This document shows positions 1-11,990 of a stretch of DNA of 64,000 nucleotides, one piece after another; within the stretch, counting starts at the first letter, position 1, and each line of letters begins with the position of its first letter. Under the pieces are notes generated by a model. It had not been told where the DNA came from. It did no database searches and saw only the letters and a list, made by a program, of their open reading frames with translations. The position numbers and the translations under genes were made by a program. Source of the DNA: Linanthus parryae (lineage: Eukaryota > Streptophyta > Magnoliopsida > Ericales > Polemoniaceae); the NCBI GenBank assembly GCA_023055425.1, contig JALGPY010000008.1:23161359-23225358 (forward strand). Direction: 5' to 3'.

Positions 1-193
1 GGCAAGTTGCACCATTTCTTTTGTTCCAAGAACTGGCAATGAACTAGCCAATTTATTTGCCAAGAAAGGCTACATAGAAGATGATATGTCATACTACTCT
101 GTAACCCCCACCTGGGCTGAGAATGTTTTGAACTGTGATATCTTGGGTGTGACAACCCACTTCTAATGAAATATTTTTTCCTCAAAAAAAAAA
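1..193 (+). mobile_element. LINE 3' end (RNase H tail), cut by window edge
   Basis: Reading from base 2, an open frame runs into the window from the left and stops at 164-166. It contains VPRTGNELANLFAKKG, which matches the last helix of the RNase H domain at the C-terminus of plant L1 ORF2 (pattern VPR..N..A..LAK). The stop is followed by a short 3' UTR and an A-rich tail near 186-193. This is the 3' end of a plus-strand LINE whose body lies outside the window. Confidence 0.75.
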
Positions 194-654
194 TGAAAAG
201 AATAAAACATACGTAATATATTATAGAATCTCCCCAGTTATTTTACAACCATTAATTTCAACTATGGCATTCTCTAATGCTAACCAAGGCTGGTCATGGT
301 ACCAGTGGCCCAGGAACGCGCTCAACCCAACCCGCCTTTACTAAGGTTTGGGTTCGAAAATGACAACCATCATGGGCCTGAGTTACAAAAATTAGCCGAA
401 TAATTTATGGGTTGAATTTAAGATCTTGAGATCTATCGTCTTGGCCCTAGCGCTGGCCATCAACCCGATCAACCGAGAAGTCTTCTCAGCCAAACCCAAA
501 ATATTAGGGCTTTAGTTAAAAGTTCTTTACAAACCTTGGGCCCTGGCTTAATCTTTTTTTAGGCCCGAGCCTGGTCTGGTTCGGCCCATTGTGTTAAAAA
601 AAAAAAAAAAATTAATGCATATATAAGGTTATGTATCTTTTAAATTTGACGTCT
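194..654. other. intergenic, no gene seen
   Basis: Low-complexity AT-rich DNA with an A run at about 595-610. I see no coding frame, terminal repeats or RNA gene. Confidence 0.5.
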
Positions 655-860
655 TTTTAGAGAATATAGTCTTTTATTAATGAATTGTACATGGGCTAAT
701 AATACCCATTAAATCGTTGCGAAAAACCTGAGCAGCCCAATCAAACACATAATTCAGCCAAATGTACTTATTGGGCAAAGAAAGTCCAAAGTTAGCAACG
801 TAATGTGCAACCCCATTTTTATTACGATTAGTGTAGCAGAACACCACTTTTTTTGAGTCG
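655..860 (-). mobile_element. LINE ORF2 C-terminal fragment
   Basis: The minus strand encodes VAHYVANFGLSLPNKYIWL followed by a WAAQVFRND-type end and a TAA stop near 680. It is directly alignable with the end of the full-length LINE at 56.4 kb (VAHEFANFGLDLPNKFVWL). Only the last 50-60 codons of an RNase H-type LINE ORF2 are present, so this is a severely 5'-truncated copy of the same LINE group. It is too short to appear as a separate ORF. Confidence 0.75.
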
Positions 861-2302
861 TCTGGATAAGGAATGAACCTCTAACCTCTTCAATCAAAAC
901 CCTTCCGACCAGTCTTCTTACCCATTTTTAGAGGTTCGATTCAGGAGGTTTATGGTGGTGAGAGAGTCTGATGCTACTCCTATCATTCGAAAGCCTTGCT
1001 GGATGGCCCCTACAAAATCGCTGCGACATCCGCCTCCCTCATCGATTTATATTCGAAAAAGGAGAAGCATATCCGTCGAGAAAGTTACCACGGTCGTCCC
1101 TAAATAATCGTGCCTCCCTCCGCCATCCTCGCTGATTGTTCAAAAATAAATAATTTTGTCATTACCAAGTAGCCACTTAGACCCAGAATCAATCAGGCTC
1201 CTGATTTTAGTCATACTTTTTCAGACTATGGATCACTTTTTGTTATTGGGCCAGTTGTTCAGATTGTTATTTCCCATCCATCATCTTGACCCAGAGAGTT
1301 TTAAACTCATCATCTTTCTTAAATGTGATTTACGCCTTTAAAATCCGTAATCCATTTTTGTAAATTTTATGAAAGTGAAGGAGCATGGAAATAACTCAAA
1401 CCAATACCTCCATCACCAATAACTCAAACTCACTTATAACTAACTGTTGAAGTAATTAATTTATTTATTGTTTTTTTAATAATATATAATGCACAAAAAA
1501 AATATTTTGTAAGTGTCAACCAAACACGAAAAAATGATTGCAGACAAAAAAATCACAAAAAGTACTTTACACAGTATAATTTTTTCTTTCGTAAAATATT
1601 TTACTATGAACCAAAAGGAGCCTTAATACAAAGAGGCCACTGGATCAATAAACTAACCTTACACTCTCCACCAGTTACAAGCTTTTGTTTTTTCGAAACT
1701 CACCACTGAGAACTCTCCAATCCTTCTGCCTGAAGCTCAGCCGAAACTGTTGTGGAAAATCCACTAATTACAAACAATTTCAGAATTATGTTAGCATGAC
1801 AAAGAAGAAATGATAAACTCAAAAAACAAAATAGAGAAGAACAATAAAAGGGATAGAAGAACTTATCGATTCGTAGGAATTCACGAGATTGATGGTGTAG
1901 GCTAAGGCGGTCTAGGACCTATCTTTAGGATAGTAATTTCCCCCACTATACGGTGCAAAATGGGATACACGGAAATTCTACCCACCGATACAATGCCTAC
2001 CGCGGTGGAGAAGAAGCAAAATTGCACTTCTTGTCTTCTCCTAAATTAGAACCCAACCCGGATAGAAATAAGAGACTTGAGAAGAGAGATATAAACTGAA
2101 AACTTATTATGACATAAAAGACACGCTAGTATTTATAGGAACCAACGGGTGCATGAAGCACCTATTTAGACAAGACACCACCAAAAGTTATAACTCTTTG
2201 TTAAAAGTTACAACTATATGAAACAACACAACCTTTTAGAAAAGAAAAGAATTCAAATTTAAATATAAAAATAATATTTTGACATTTTTATACAACATAA
2301 AC
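861..2302. other. intergenic, no gene recognised
   Basis: I find no supported coding region. A 61-codon frame at 1156-1341 resembles nothing known and lacks context. The stretch 1870-2300 has the feel of an old retrotransposon LTR or leader (short TATA-like stretch near 2132, G/C-rich leader), but I cannot find matching ends. Confidence 0.4.
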
Positions 2303-3105
2303 TACCTCCATCTTTCCCTTCGCGATCATCTTAACACCCGCGTCGACTGCGAAATTGGTGCTCAACTAATTGAGCGAGACACTGGTTTTCCACGTGCTAG
2401 TGATGTGTGTCTTGTACGTATCGGTCATCGTAGTATGATGAGTTGACTCGAGCATTGAGTTCAGGAACTTTTTATCAAGGATAGAAACGGGTTCTTCGTC
2501 GTAGAATCTGGCTTCCTTGAGGTTGAAATCGACTATGCGGATTTTCCTGCGGACAACAGGCTCTTCCACCTTCAGGATTGCCTCTTTGACCATGGTGGAG
2601 GCTTTGGCATGGAGAGAGTCTGTCTTGCCTTCCTTTGTTAGCCTCTGGCAGAATTTGAAGTTGTCCAAGTTCTGAAGCGCCACCTCATTTTTGCCGCCGC
2701 CCGGGCCACTGACCACCCGAAACAAGGAGTCAGAATTGCTGATATTATTATACTTCTGGGAAGAGTCGGCCCAAATCCACCTACGGATCAGATTCCAAAA
2801 CTTGCCGCTCAATTTTGACTTGATACGGATGTTTCCGTCCGGAGTGAAGAAGACTCGATTGGGAAGAAGTGTTGGGAGATTGATGTCGATCAGACGTCCT
2901 TGTAGTGGAGGCTGAGGTAGCGGTCGTTATCCCCTTTGAACAAGCCCTCTTAGGCAATATCACATAGGACTCCCAGTCGATGAAAGAAAATGTGATGTCT
3001 TGAGGAATATATCCATGTCTGGGAGGGTGGGGTGCACAGAAAAGTTCCAGAGGGACTGTTTGGTTCGACGGAAACATACATGTTGGTGGCGGAATAATAC
3101 TTACC
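2303..3105 (-). pseudogene. lectin-aerolysin pseudogene (second copy of the 24-kb gene)
   Basis: Minus-strand reading frames align with roughly residues 127-400 of the intact protein at 23952-25427: the end of agglutinin domain 1, all of agglutinin domain 2 (shared WESYVILP, RRWIWAD and FCQRLTKEGKTD blocks) and the start of the aerolysin-like module. The first agglutinin domain and the C-terminal part of the aerolysin module are missing. The frame shifts at least twice (near 2910 and 3040) and a stop interrupts it near 2366. Both copies share orientation and lie about 21 kb apart with the retrotransposon nest between them. That fits an old tandem duplication in which this copy decayed. Confidence 0.85.
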
Positions 3106-3385
3106 AGTATCTCACGTAGCGATGCTACAGTGTAAACTACAACTACTAAACGAAAATAAACTGCATAAACTGAAGTAACTAAAGCAAACAATTCTTATTC
3201 CACGATGAAAAACACAAACTATTACATTGCTTAAATAGAAAAACACTAAACCTAGCTAGATAACTTGACCTAATGGGATCAGCCCGATCTACTAACTAAG
3301 TAAATAAACATCTAATAATAACTAATTAAATAAATAAACCAACTAACAAGCAATCATATAAATAATACTAATTATCTAGTTAACG

Positions 3386-3463
<78 letters not shown>

Positions 3464-4165
3464 GTGTTGACCCGGATCATAAGGTTGACCCATATCAACT
3501 CCCTCGTGCTCGAAAAACACCTTGTCCTCAAGGTGGATGAGTTGAAAATATGCGCGATGTCTTATAGCACTTGCACAAGTTTTCCTGGATCAATTGGACG
3601 GATGATGACCTTAGAAACAGTACTTTGGAAGCCAAATCTTGAAAAATTGAGGCCGGAAACGGACTTGGAAGGTCGAAAAACCCTAGGGTAGACCCCATGG
3701 CTCCAAAAAGTGGCATCGCGGCTCAAAAATTTGCTAAAAACATAGAAGTGGCTCACTTGGAGTCATGGTGGAGCTGACCGGAAGCCGAATTGAAGCCGAG
3801 CCATGGTCCAGACGTCGGCTAATTCAAGCCGTGGCCCAGCCAAATGGTGTTTTCGGCTAAATCATGTCGTCCATCTGTGGTAGCAAATCGCAATTGCGGA
3901 GGTGTCCAGCGTGTTCGTTCGGCGGTCGTCTGGACTGTCGTCGGACCGGTGAGCTAGAGGATCATCAGCACCGGAAGTTTGAGAGGCCGTCGAGGGTTTT
4001 CAGGTGGTTTTGGCGGCGTTGCAGAGGCTTGGATGGCGAGCGTCAGAGAGGTTACGGCTGGCGGCGGTCATGAAGGAACCCCAGAAGCTTCTGGTTCGTC
4101 GGCGAAGGCATATAGCTGGTGCTGGCTGTTTCTGGTCGCTAAAATCGCCGGCTGTTGGTACGCCG
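3106..4165 (-). mobile_element. degenerate LTR-retrotransposon remnant
   Basis: AT-rich DNA at 3106-3385 precedes a microsatellite. At about 3470-3530 the minus strand reads HLEDKVFFEHEGVDMG, a block like those at the C-terminus of many plant Ty3/gypsy polyproteins. Bases 3870-4160 are G/C-rich without a supported frame. The copia reading frame on the right breaks off at about 4165, so that position is a rearrangement or insertion junction. Family assignment is weak. Confidence 0.35.
3386..3463. repeat. (AAT)n microsatellite
   Basis: An uninterrupted trinucleotide run of about 26 AAT units. Confidence 0.95.
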
Positions 4166-4870
4166 TTATAAACTTCTTTATCCAAACTGCCTCTTTTGCT
4201 GCTTCCGCAGCAGCAATGTACTCAGCTTCTGTTGTAGAATCAGCAACTGTCCCTTTCTTGGAACTCTTCCAGCTCATAGCTCCTCCATTCAGGCAAAACA
4301 CGTATCCAGACTGCGATATGTAGTCATCTTTGTCGGTTTGGAAGCTCGCATCAGTGTAACCGATTACACTTAACTCTTCCTTACCTCCAAATGTCAAGAA
4401 GGCGTCCTTAGTTCTTCTCAAGTACTTGAGGATGTTCTTGACAGCAATCCAGTGACTCTCACCCGGATTGGACTGATATCTGCTCACCATAGTCAATGCG
4501 TATGATACATCTGGTCTAGTAAACAACATGACGTACATGATGGATCCTATGGCTGAAGCATAGGGTATCCTACTCATGCGGTCCTTCTCAATCTCATTGG
4601 AGGGACACTCATTCTTTGAAAGAATGACTGTCCCTACAATGAGAATCCCTTCTTGAAATCTTGCATGTTGAACCTATTCAACGCCTTGTCTATATATGTA
4701 CTCTGGCTTAGGCCGAGCAACTTTCTAGATCTATCCCTATAGATCTTATACCAAGTATATAGGCTGCATCTCCTAAGTCATTCATTGCCAAACACTTTCC
4801 TAGCCAATCTTTAACAGACTGCAAAGTAGGAATATCGTTTCCAATTATTAGTATGTCATCCACATACAAG
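4166..4870 (-). pseudogene. copia no. 1 polyprotein, distal part (RT end and RNase H)
   Basis: The minus strand starts with LVLYVDDILIIGN at the insertion junction and continues with the RT C-terminus, the connection and the copia RNase H (FTRPDVSYAL, GYTDASFQTDKDD, STTEAEYIAAAEAAKEAVWI). The match to the family ends after KKFI, so the rest of RNase H and the C-terminus are missing. Stops and frame changes between 4577 and 4740 show it is dead. Its upstream half is at 14705-17716. Confidence 0.9.
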
Positions 4871-4875
4871 ACCAG
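4871..4875. repeat. target-site duplication ACCAG, left copy
   Basis: Identical to 14700-14704 and directly abutting the LTR ends of the Tat-type element. The 5-bp length is normal for LTR retrotransposons. Confidence 0.97.
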
Positions 4876-5501
4876 TGTGCGCAAGAGATTCCGGCAGGGA
4901 GACCTCCGTGTGCACCGTGTGTAGTGGATCAAGGATCGCACAGGAAGAATAGGGGTGTGTGTAGGGAGAGAGTAAGTCAGTAGCAATGTCTGAGAGAGAG
5001 ACAGAGGTTTGGCAGAGCTTCCGCGTATGGCAGTGTGTTCTCCTTTGTATGGAAAGGTTGACGGTCTATATATACTGGAGAACGTGACCGTTGTAGTGTG
5101 GTTAATGCGCCCATTAATGGCGGCTTAATTAGCTTAACCATAACGGCACGTTCGTCCGAGTATATAGGAACCGTTAGAGCACGTGGTGCGCGAATACCGG
5201 AACCGTTACGAGGTTGACCGGGTTTGACCGGATTGACCGGGTCTAGGGAGCTCGTGCCATAGATCTCTCAAAACAGTTACTAAAGGTCGCGTGCGGGCTT
5301 GGCTCGCACGCGACAGGGCTTACTCTAGCCTCCAAACCACTAAGTCCCTACAAGTCCCGTGCAGTGGTATGCGAGGGCTCTGTCTCGCAGCCCCCACATG
5401 GATCAGCTCGGCTGGTGATCCAGTGTGTGTGGAGCACAATATGGTGTGCTGGATGGCTGCCACGTGGCCAAGATCTGTCATGTCAGAAAGCAGTATCTAC
5501 A
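4876..5501 (-). repeat. 3' LTR of the Tat-type element
   Basis: 626 bp. It differs from the LTR at 14074-14699 at only two sites that I can find by direct comparison: 5105 (A versus G) and 5490 (G versus T). Confidence 0.97.
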
Positions 5502-5516
5502 TTAGCCCCCTTTCTG
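5502..5516 (-). other. polypurine tract
   Basis: On the minus strand AGAAAGGGGGCTAA directly precedes the TG of the 3' LTR, where plus-strand DNA priming starts during reverse transcription. It fixes the element's orientation. Confidence 0.85.
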
Positions 5517-5763
5517 CGCGTGAAGACTCATAGCCGTATAGACTTCCATGTGCGGAAACCAACATACGCGTCTCCGCCACGCACCAATTCAAATACGGGT
5601 AGATTCAGCCCCCGTGCGTGTCATTATGACCTAAAACCCCTAGAGTCGTGTCGTCTGACCTTTAGGGTTTTAGGCGTGACGTCAGCTTGTCCTGTGATTG
5701 CGCGATTCGACGGTGACGGTTGCGATTCGACTATTGAAAGGACGCAACCCTTCATTGTTTTGG

Positions 5764-5770
5764 ATAAATA
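5764..5770 (+). promoter_or_regulatory. possible TATA box for the opposite-strand ORF
   Basis: GGATAAATACC lies about 420 bp upstream of the ATG at 6189. A leader intron could run from a GT at 5929 to the TTTCGCAG acceptor ending at 6186. Plausible but unproven. Confidence 0.35.
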
Positions 5771-6188
5771 CCTTGTATCCCCCATTATTGCAAAGCATCA
5801 CTTTTTCCTCTTAAAGTGAATGGTACCCGGAGATCTTCGAGAGCAGATCCAGATAATCAATCACCAGTTCAGAACTGCAATCCGTGTTCTTCAATTGTGC
5901 ATATCCAAGCAAGCTTCAAGAAAACAAGGTTGGCCTCGTTTACTTTTGATTTAAGATACCAGTGTTTGCCTTGAACTGCGTTGAGTCTGTAAACCCATGG
6001 GATTTGTGAAGAGGTTTTGATCTTTGAACCCGCTTCGTTTTAATCTTTCAACAATATTGGATCTTGCAATTCCCCAATTTCTGAAATCGATACCGGAACT
6101 GTTCGTTTTCCTTCGCATAGATCTTGAATTCCAAAATTCAAACTGAAGTGTGGTATTTCTCCCCCCTTTTTCTTGCTCTTTCGCAGGA

Positions 6189-9100
6189 ATGGCCAAGACA
6201 AGAGTAACCAGGCCCGTCAAGGAAGATGAAGAGATACCCGACCTTCCGCAGGCCTTGTGGCGAAAAGCCCCCTTTTTAGGCGGCAAAGATTTCTACCATG
6301 CGAGGATAAAGGCGAAGAGGATGCCTGATCCTGTTCCCGTTGAGCGATTGCTGACGTTGACTCGCCCAGTTAACTCAGCCCTGCTCGAGTGGGTTGGTTC
6401 CGAGGATGTAGTTCGATTGGGGATCGAGAACGGGCACTTCCCGTATACTGCGATTTCTACTCAGGCGTTCGTCCAGAAATTGGACTATATGGATGAGTGG
6501 ATTGACCACGTGTTGGATCATCACGCCGAGACTCTTAACGAAGCCGGCGTGTATTTTGCTATCCGTGCTATGAAGGGTGCTGCCGTGAAGCTGGATCAAT
6601 CCATGCTTCTAGACCTTCTGTCCCGTTACTCGCCTGCGACTCACACGTTCCATTTTGCTGAGTTCGAGGCTGCCCCCACGCTCGAGGACGTGCAAATGCT
6701 GTACGAGCTTTCCCCCATGGGTGAAGTGGACCCTCTGAGTCCCTTGAGGACATCTGCGGAGATTGCCTTGTATACACAGATGGAGGAATGCCTAGCAGAG
6801 GTGAAGAAAATCTCCACTCGGTGGACCACTACAAAGCCGAACTGGCAGCTGGTTGATACGTCTGCGAAGAATACCTGGAACAAATGGTTGCAGTACTTCT
6901 TCCGAGACTATGCAAACAGCGGTATTACCAAGAAACTTCTGAGTGAGGACCCGGAGGCCGACAATTACGTAGAGGGCAAGGGCTATCATCTGACCCTTTG
7001 TGCTTTTCTCTGTGCCTGGATGTCGAGGTACCTGATTGATGGTCACCCCCATGACGGGGTCTTCTACCATGTGCTGCCACTTGCTGTGAGGCTCGCCCTT
7101 GGCCAGAGAGTCGCACTCGGACCCTTGGTTTTGGGCACGCTGTATTATAGGCTCGATCAGCTGGTTCTGGCTATGAGGGAGTCGCGTGGCCGCCTCGATG
7201 TCCTGACCTTTGTCAATATTTCCTTTTTGACCATGTGGGTTTTCGAGCGCTGGCGTCTTATGCTGCAACTGCTCTTCAACTTGATAAGTGGTGTCCCCCA
7301 GGCGAGACAGAAGCACGCAACAGCGGAAGAGCTGCGAGATGGTTTGGAGCAAGCAACACCAAGTGCGCTTGGAGTTTGATATGCGACAAACGGAAGGAGT
7401 TTACTGCCAGGCCCTATGCCACGCGCATTGAGAATGTACGATGGTTTCCAAAGCTATACCCCTCCAAAGGTATGGTCTTTTCAGAAGAGCTTCTCTTTGA
7501 AAGGGGACCGCATTTCCACGAGCGCTATCGCGAGTTCTTTTGCTGGTGTCTGCGAGGTTCCCTTCCTGCCCTTGCGGAGCATATTCGTGAGCTCGCGCCA
7601 AGGTATGAAAAGCTTACAGTGGATGTTGACCCTAATCGAGTCTCTCCTCAGTTTGGATTTGATGCGGTGGCCCCATCAATCTGGCCCCAGTCCATTGTCA
7701 GAGGATGCTACAAGCGCTTGCTCACAAAGGAGTGCAAGACGGTTTTTATGAACAACCTTCCTTTCGAGCAGCCTGCGGGTACCCGCGAGGGTGGTTGTTC
7801 CCAGAACTGGCTCGCATACTGGGTTGCCCAGCAAACGAGGATTGAGACGGAGTCGGCGGCGCAGCCAAGTAGGGCCCCCTTGCTCAAAAGAAACTCTTTT
7901 CCGTTTCGCCCCAATTGCAGTTTGAGCGAGTCTGAGTATGGTTGCTACTCACTGTGGGACCGTGAGAACCATTTGTGCCCTGATTTCATTCTGAAGGAGC
8001 AGGTCGCCGCAATCAAGAAGGGCGACACGCAAGTCGTCAGATACAGCAAGGCTTTTGCTGAGGTAAGCACTTTTCTTCGCATGTGTTAAGTTTTCTCGAT
8101 TTCCTTGTGCTGACACTTTTATTCTGTACTGTTTTAGTGTCATGTGCGGAGATTCGCAGCTGGTGATCGCTCCAAGTCACTGGTCAACACCATTGTTGCC
8201 ACCAGAAGACAACAGCAGCCGTTCCGGCTTTCATGGAGGATGGACGCTGAGGTTGAAACAAAGGTTCGCGCAGTCATGAATGTTTTTGCTGACTCGCTGA
8301 TAGACAATCCTCCGGCTCCGTCTCCTCCCGGAGATGACCCGTCTCCTCCAGCGACTGCGGCGCCAAGAGTGAAGAGACCTAGGAAAAAGGGAATTACCAT
8401 TTCTTCCCCTAGAAGCGCTCCAGCTTCTCCTCCAGTGAGGTCCCTTTCTATCAAGGACAAAGACAAAGGTCGCATGCCCAGCAAAGTGCGGAAAGAGCTC
8501 GCAGTTGAGTCTTTCGTTCCCTTCGATCAAGAGGGAGAGGAAGAGAGGCAGGAGCCCCAAGCAAGTGATGAAGAAGAAGAAGCAACAGTTGTGATGCATG
8601 AGGAAGAATCAGGAGGTACCTCCGTCGCATTTCCTTTCCCGTCATCGTAACTTCTTTGCACTTCTTTTCTTTAAGCCATTCGTGTATTCACAGATGATGA
8701 TGAGACCGCTGGTGGCCTCGCGGCCAAGAGGAAAAAGAGAGATGCCCATTCTGGCATCCCAGATGATCCCATAAGCGAGGACATTCTGGCTGAGTCCCGG
8801 AAGACAGCCGCGGAGGCTGCTGAGAGAAGAAGGCGTCGGGAAGAAGAGGAGCTTGAGCGTGTGAAGCAGCGGAGCCTCGAAGAGCGGCATGTTGACGACT
8901 TAGCGCGTCCAATTTTCGAGGAAGACGAGCTTCCCGAAGAAGTGGCTCCTCATGTGGAGGAGGAAGATGAGGTTCTCGGAGAGGATGCAGCAGCCTTGGA
9001 GCAAGTCCAAACGGATTTTGAGGAAATCGCAGGCGGCGATAAAGGTGAGATCTTCAATCTCGCAGTAACTTATAGAGATGTTATTGTGGGTGCGTTAAAG

Positions 9101-10472
9101 CATGGTGTGTCAAAGGCTGACATTCGCCGTTGGTTAGTAGACAAATGCGGAGAGCCTTCAGGTAATCATTTGAGTGATACGCATGTACTAGGCTTTAGCA
9201 ACTTGAGGCAAAATCATGACTGGTTTATTCGCATCCCAGGTCACGCTCCTCTTACAGACTTGCTTAGCGAGGATACACTGATAGGGCATGGTTCCACGTC
9301 CTTAGTGTATGACGAAGATACCCCAATCCCACCTTCGCGTGGAGGTGCTTATTCTTAGCTTTAGTAAAGATAGCAGAATAACTTATAGCGCAAGTTACCT
9401 CATATCATCGCATCTAATGTCGCAGGTCACGCTGAAGAACCTGAGCTGGAGCAGAGAAGTCAGCCTTCTGCGCCCTATGTTCCAATTCCGAGCTCCCATA
9501 CCGAGAAGCCCGTCGCAGCTGCTGACCACGCGGGTGTGCCTCGTGAGGACATCATCGAGCTCTCCGACGATGCTGGAGCTGACACTGTGTTGATGGATGA
9601 AGATGTCCATGCTAGTGCTGACGAGGTAAGGACAACTACTGCTAATGCTTCCGCATCTGAGAGTGTCCCTCGACAAGCGACCACGGCTGTCCCTTCACCT
9701 CCAGCGATGACTGAGTCAGAGGCACCCATTCCTGCGTGGAGCTTTTGGGGCTCGCAGGTTGGGAATGTAGTCGCAGCTGGTGCGGCCTACATTCTTCCTC
9801 CCGACTACGAGAGATTAGAGCTCGCAGCTGATAGGAGAGCTATGGAGCGAGGACAGTCTTCAACCGCCCCGGCAGCGCGCATTCCTTCTCTTCATGAGAT
9901 TCTGGAAGGAACTGGTAAGTAGAGCTTTACTGTTCGCACGTCGCATTATTCGCCTGCGAGCTTTGACATTATAACTTATCTTTGACGTCTCCTCAGGTTT
10001 GAAGCAAACCGATGTAGACTGGGTGGTTCGAATGCGTCTCAGGTACCCTCGCTCGTTTGTGAGATCTCTGGAGATCGGGCCTTTTGACAGGAGGCTGTTC
10101 CTTACTGAAGCCATCTGGATACTGGAGCAGCTGTCTGCGGCTACGCCTGCGACCATTTCGGTCCAGAGTGCTGAACTGCTATGTGGCATGTGCCAAAACC
10201 TCGTGACCAAAGTCCAAGGCAGAATGGGCTTTAAGTTTCTTAAGGACAGAGTCACGCTGATTCGCGCAGCCGTAACTTTGAAACTCGGTCACCAGAATCT
10301 CGCAGTCGAGATGCAGAAGGTGGAGCAGCAGAAGCAAAAGGTTGATGAAGCTCTGAAGCTGTATCATGAGATGAATGCTAGATGCGAGCTACTGAAGCAA
10401 GAAGTGGAACAGGAGGAGAAGCTGAGCGAGCAGTTCGTGCCCCAAGACTCCTTAATCAAGAATTTGCTTTGA
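6189..10472 (+). CDS. spliced plant-mobile-domain ORF, antisense to the Tat-type element
   Basis: The start is the ATG just after a TTTCGCAG acceptor. Coding exons by splice signals and phase: 6189-8062, 8138-8615, 8694-9344, 9426-9914, 9997-10472 (stop). The four introns are 75, 78, 81 and 82 bp, all GT-AG, with matching phases (0, 1, 1, 1). The product would be about 1,320 residues. Residues 30-380 look like a plant mobile domain (PMD, 'aminotransferase-like'), including SPATHTFHFAEFEAAPTLED and a later hydrophobic SRYLIDG...LPLAVRLALGQ region. The middle is acidic and low-complexity with basic KRKKR and RRRRREEEE patches. The last exon is a coiled coil. One break: near 7250 the frame must step by one base (MWVFER to LASYAAT), which looks like a 1-bp deletion. 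PMD proteins occur in host silencing factors of the MAIN type and in transposons. Its role here is unknown. Confidence 0.8.
7245..7255 (+). other. apparent -1 frameshift in the PMD ORF
   Basis: Up to MWVFER the PMD frame is that of 6189. From LASYAAT onward the coherent frame is that of 7235-8062. No splice signals separate the two, so a lost base (or a sequencing error) is the simplest reading. Without correction the first frame ends at 7379. Confidence 0.7.
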
Positions 10473-11990
10473 TTTTTCGAATCTTGCAAAAATAGTCCGA
10501 AAAATAGCTGAAACATTAATGTAATATCTTGAACATTAATGTAATGTTGCTAGGGTTTCTCCCCCTTTTTTTAACAAGAACAATGAACTTCCCGTTTTGC
10601 CCTTTTCCGGGATTTGATTGGACATTTCTGTGCATATCCAATTATGACATCAGCAATTGATTCTCTGCTTGATTTTCGCGCTAATTTCTCGGCAGATAAG
10701 CACGCTTCCGTTGGGAAGTCCATCCGAATCATGACTATCCGTCATTTATTAGGATATGCAACTGAATCGTCATAGCCTTTAGTAGGGTAATTGATTGTTA
10801 CCGCTTTTCAAGGCGTAAGTGATTGAACTTACCCTCTTTTTGAATTTTGCTGACTCATCTTAGGCAACCGAAGAGTCTGTACAGGGTCTATATAAACCCT
10901 GTCTTTGCTATTTGGGTTCTTTATCCCAAATATGTGCTTTGCCGTGAGTCCTTACGACTGCTGGCTTCAACGCTTGTTTTTCGTTGATTCATGGCAACTT
11001 CAAGTTTTGAATCCTGAGTTTGCGCTTTGTGCTATAGAAATAGTTTCCAAGATCCACTTTATGAGGCTTATTGCTCTTTATAACCATCATAAAGAAGATG
11101 CAGATAATATCTCATGCGTATTCGAAGAAATTTCTTCGTGTATTATGTGTGCAGGTCATGTTTCCGGCCGCCTCGTGGTGAGGTGCAGCACCGAAGTGAC
11201 CGTGCTACCGTCTCGTAATGAACGGCGGAATTCTCCTCCAGCATCCCTGGAGGAGGATTTCTTGCCTCTTCGTTCTTGAACTCAGGGTGCTCGTCAATGC
11301 CCTTGTCCAACATGACAAGGAATCCATCACCAGAGGAATGACTGCTTCGCCTGTTTTGCAGAGTAGTATATGTTGAAACAGGAAGCTCCTCCGGCGCCTA
11401 TCTTGATCAGACAGAGGCTTTTGTCATTCCTTGGGGTCTTGGGCGTATCGCATCCCCGACCTTGCTGCTAGGGAGATAGCAAATGACAAGTTGATCTCTT
11501 CGCGGCAGCATCCCTTTTGCTATAGATCTTTGGCCGCAGATCTGCGTGTTGAACTGCCGGTGTTAGGACCGGTGGGTTCCTCCTTTCCTTAGTCGGGAGT
11601 TCCCTAGTGTGTCTCTGGCTTGTCAGCCATTTTTCGAATGTATTGTAAGCCGTATTGGCTGCGTAGTTAGATTCGAGCTTTTCGCTTGTAAGCTGCTATC
11701 TAGACAGATAAATTGTAAGTCATTTGACTCGTACTGATAAATAGTTTTCTGTATTATCTGCTGTCTCTTTACAACAAATACAATTTCGCATGCGTTTCGG
11801 CATATTTCGCCTTGCATAATGCTATGTAATTGTTTCGCATCTGCGATATATTGATTCGCGGGTGTTTCGCTAGATCGTTCGAGATCGTTCCTTCGCAGCT
11901 GTGCCATCTCGGCGGATGGGCTTACAGTTGGCCGTTGCAAATCATTTAAGATCATGTTCACAACATTGCTATCGTAACAGATAGTCTTTA
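10473..11990. other. internal non-coding stretch of the Tat-type element
   Basis: No recognised protein. A plus-strand TATATAAA at 10889-10896 precedes a 124-codon frame (10905-11279) that has no family resemblance. I do not call it a gene. Confidence 0.4.

Noticed and set aside
4000..4323. Plus-strand ORFs over the copia RNase H region
   Set aside because: They are antisense shadows of the clear minus-strand RNase H reading.
10905..11279. 124-codon plus-strand ORF just after a TATATAAA
   Set aside because: No family resemblance, no splice context and no second copy to test conservation. Probably chance.
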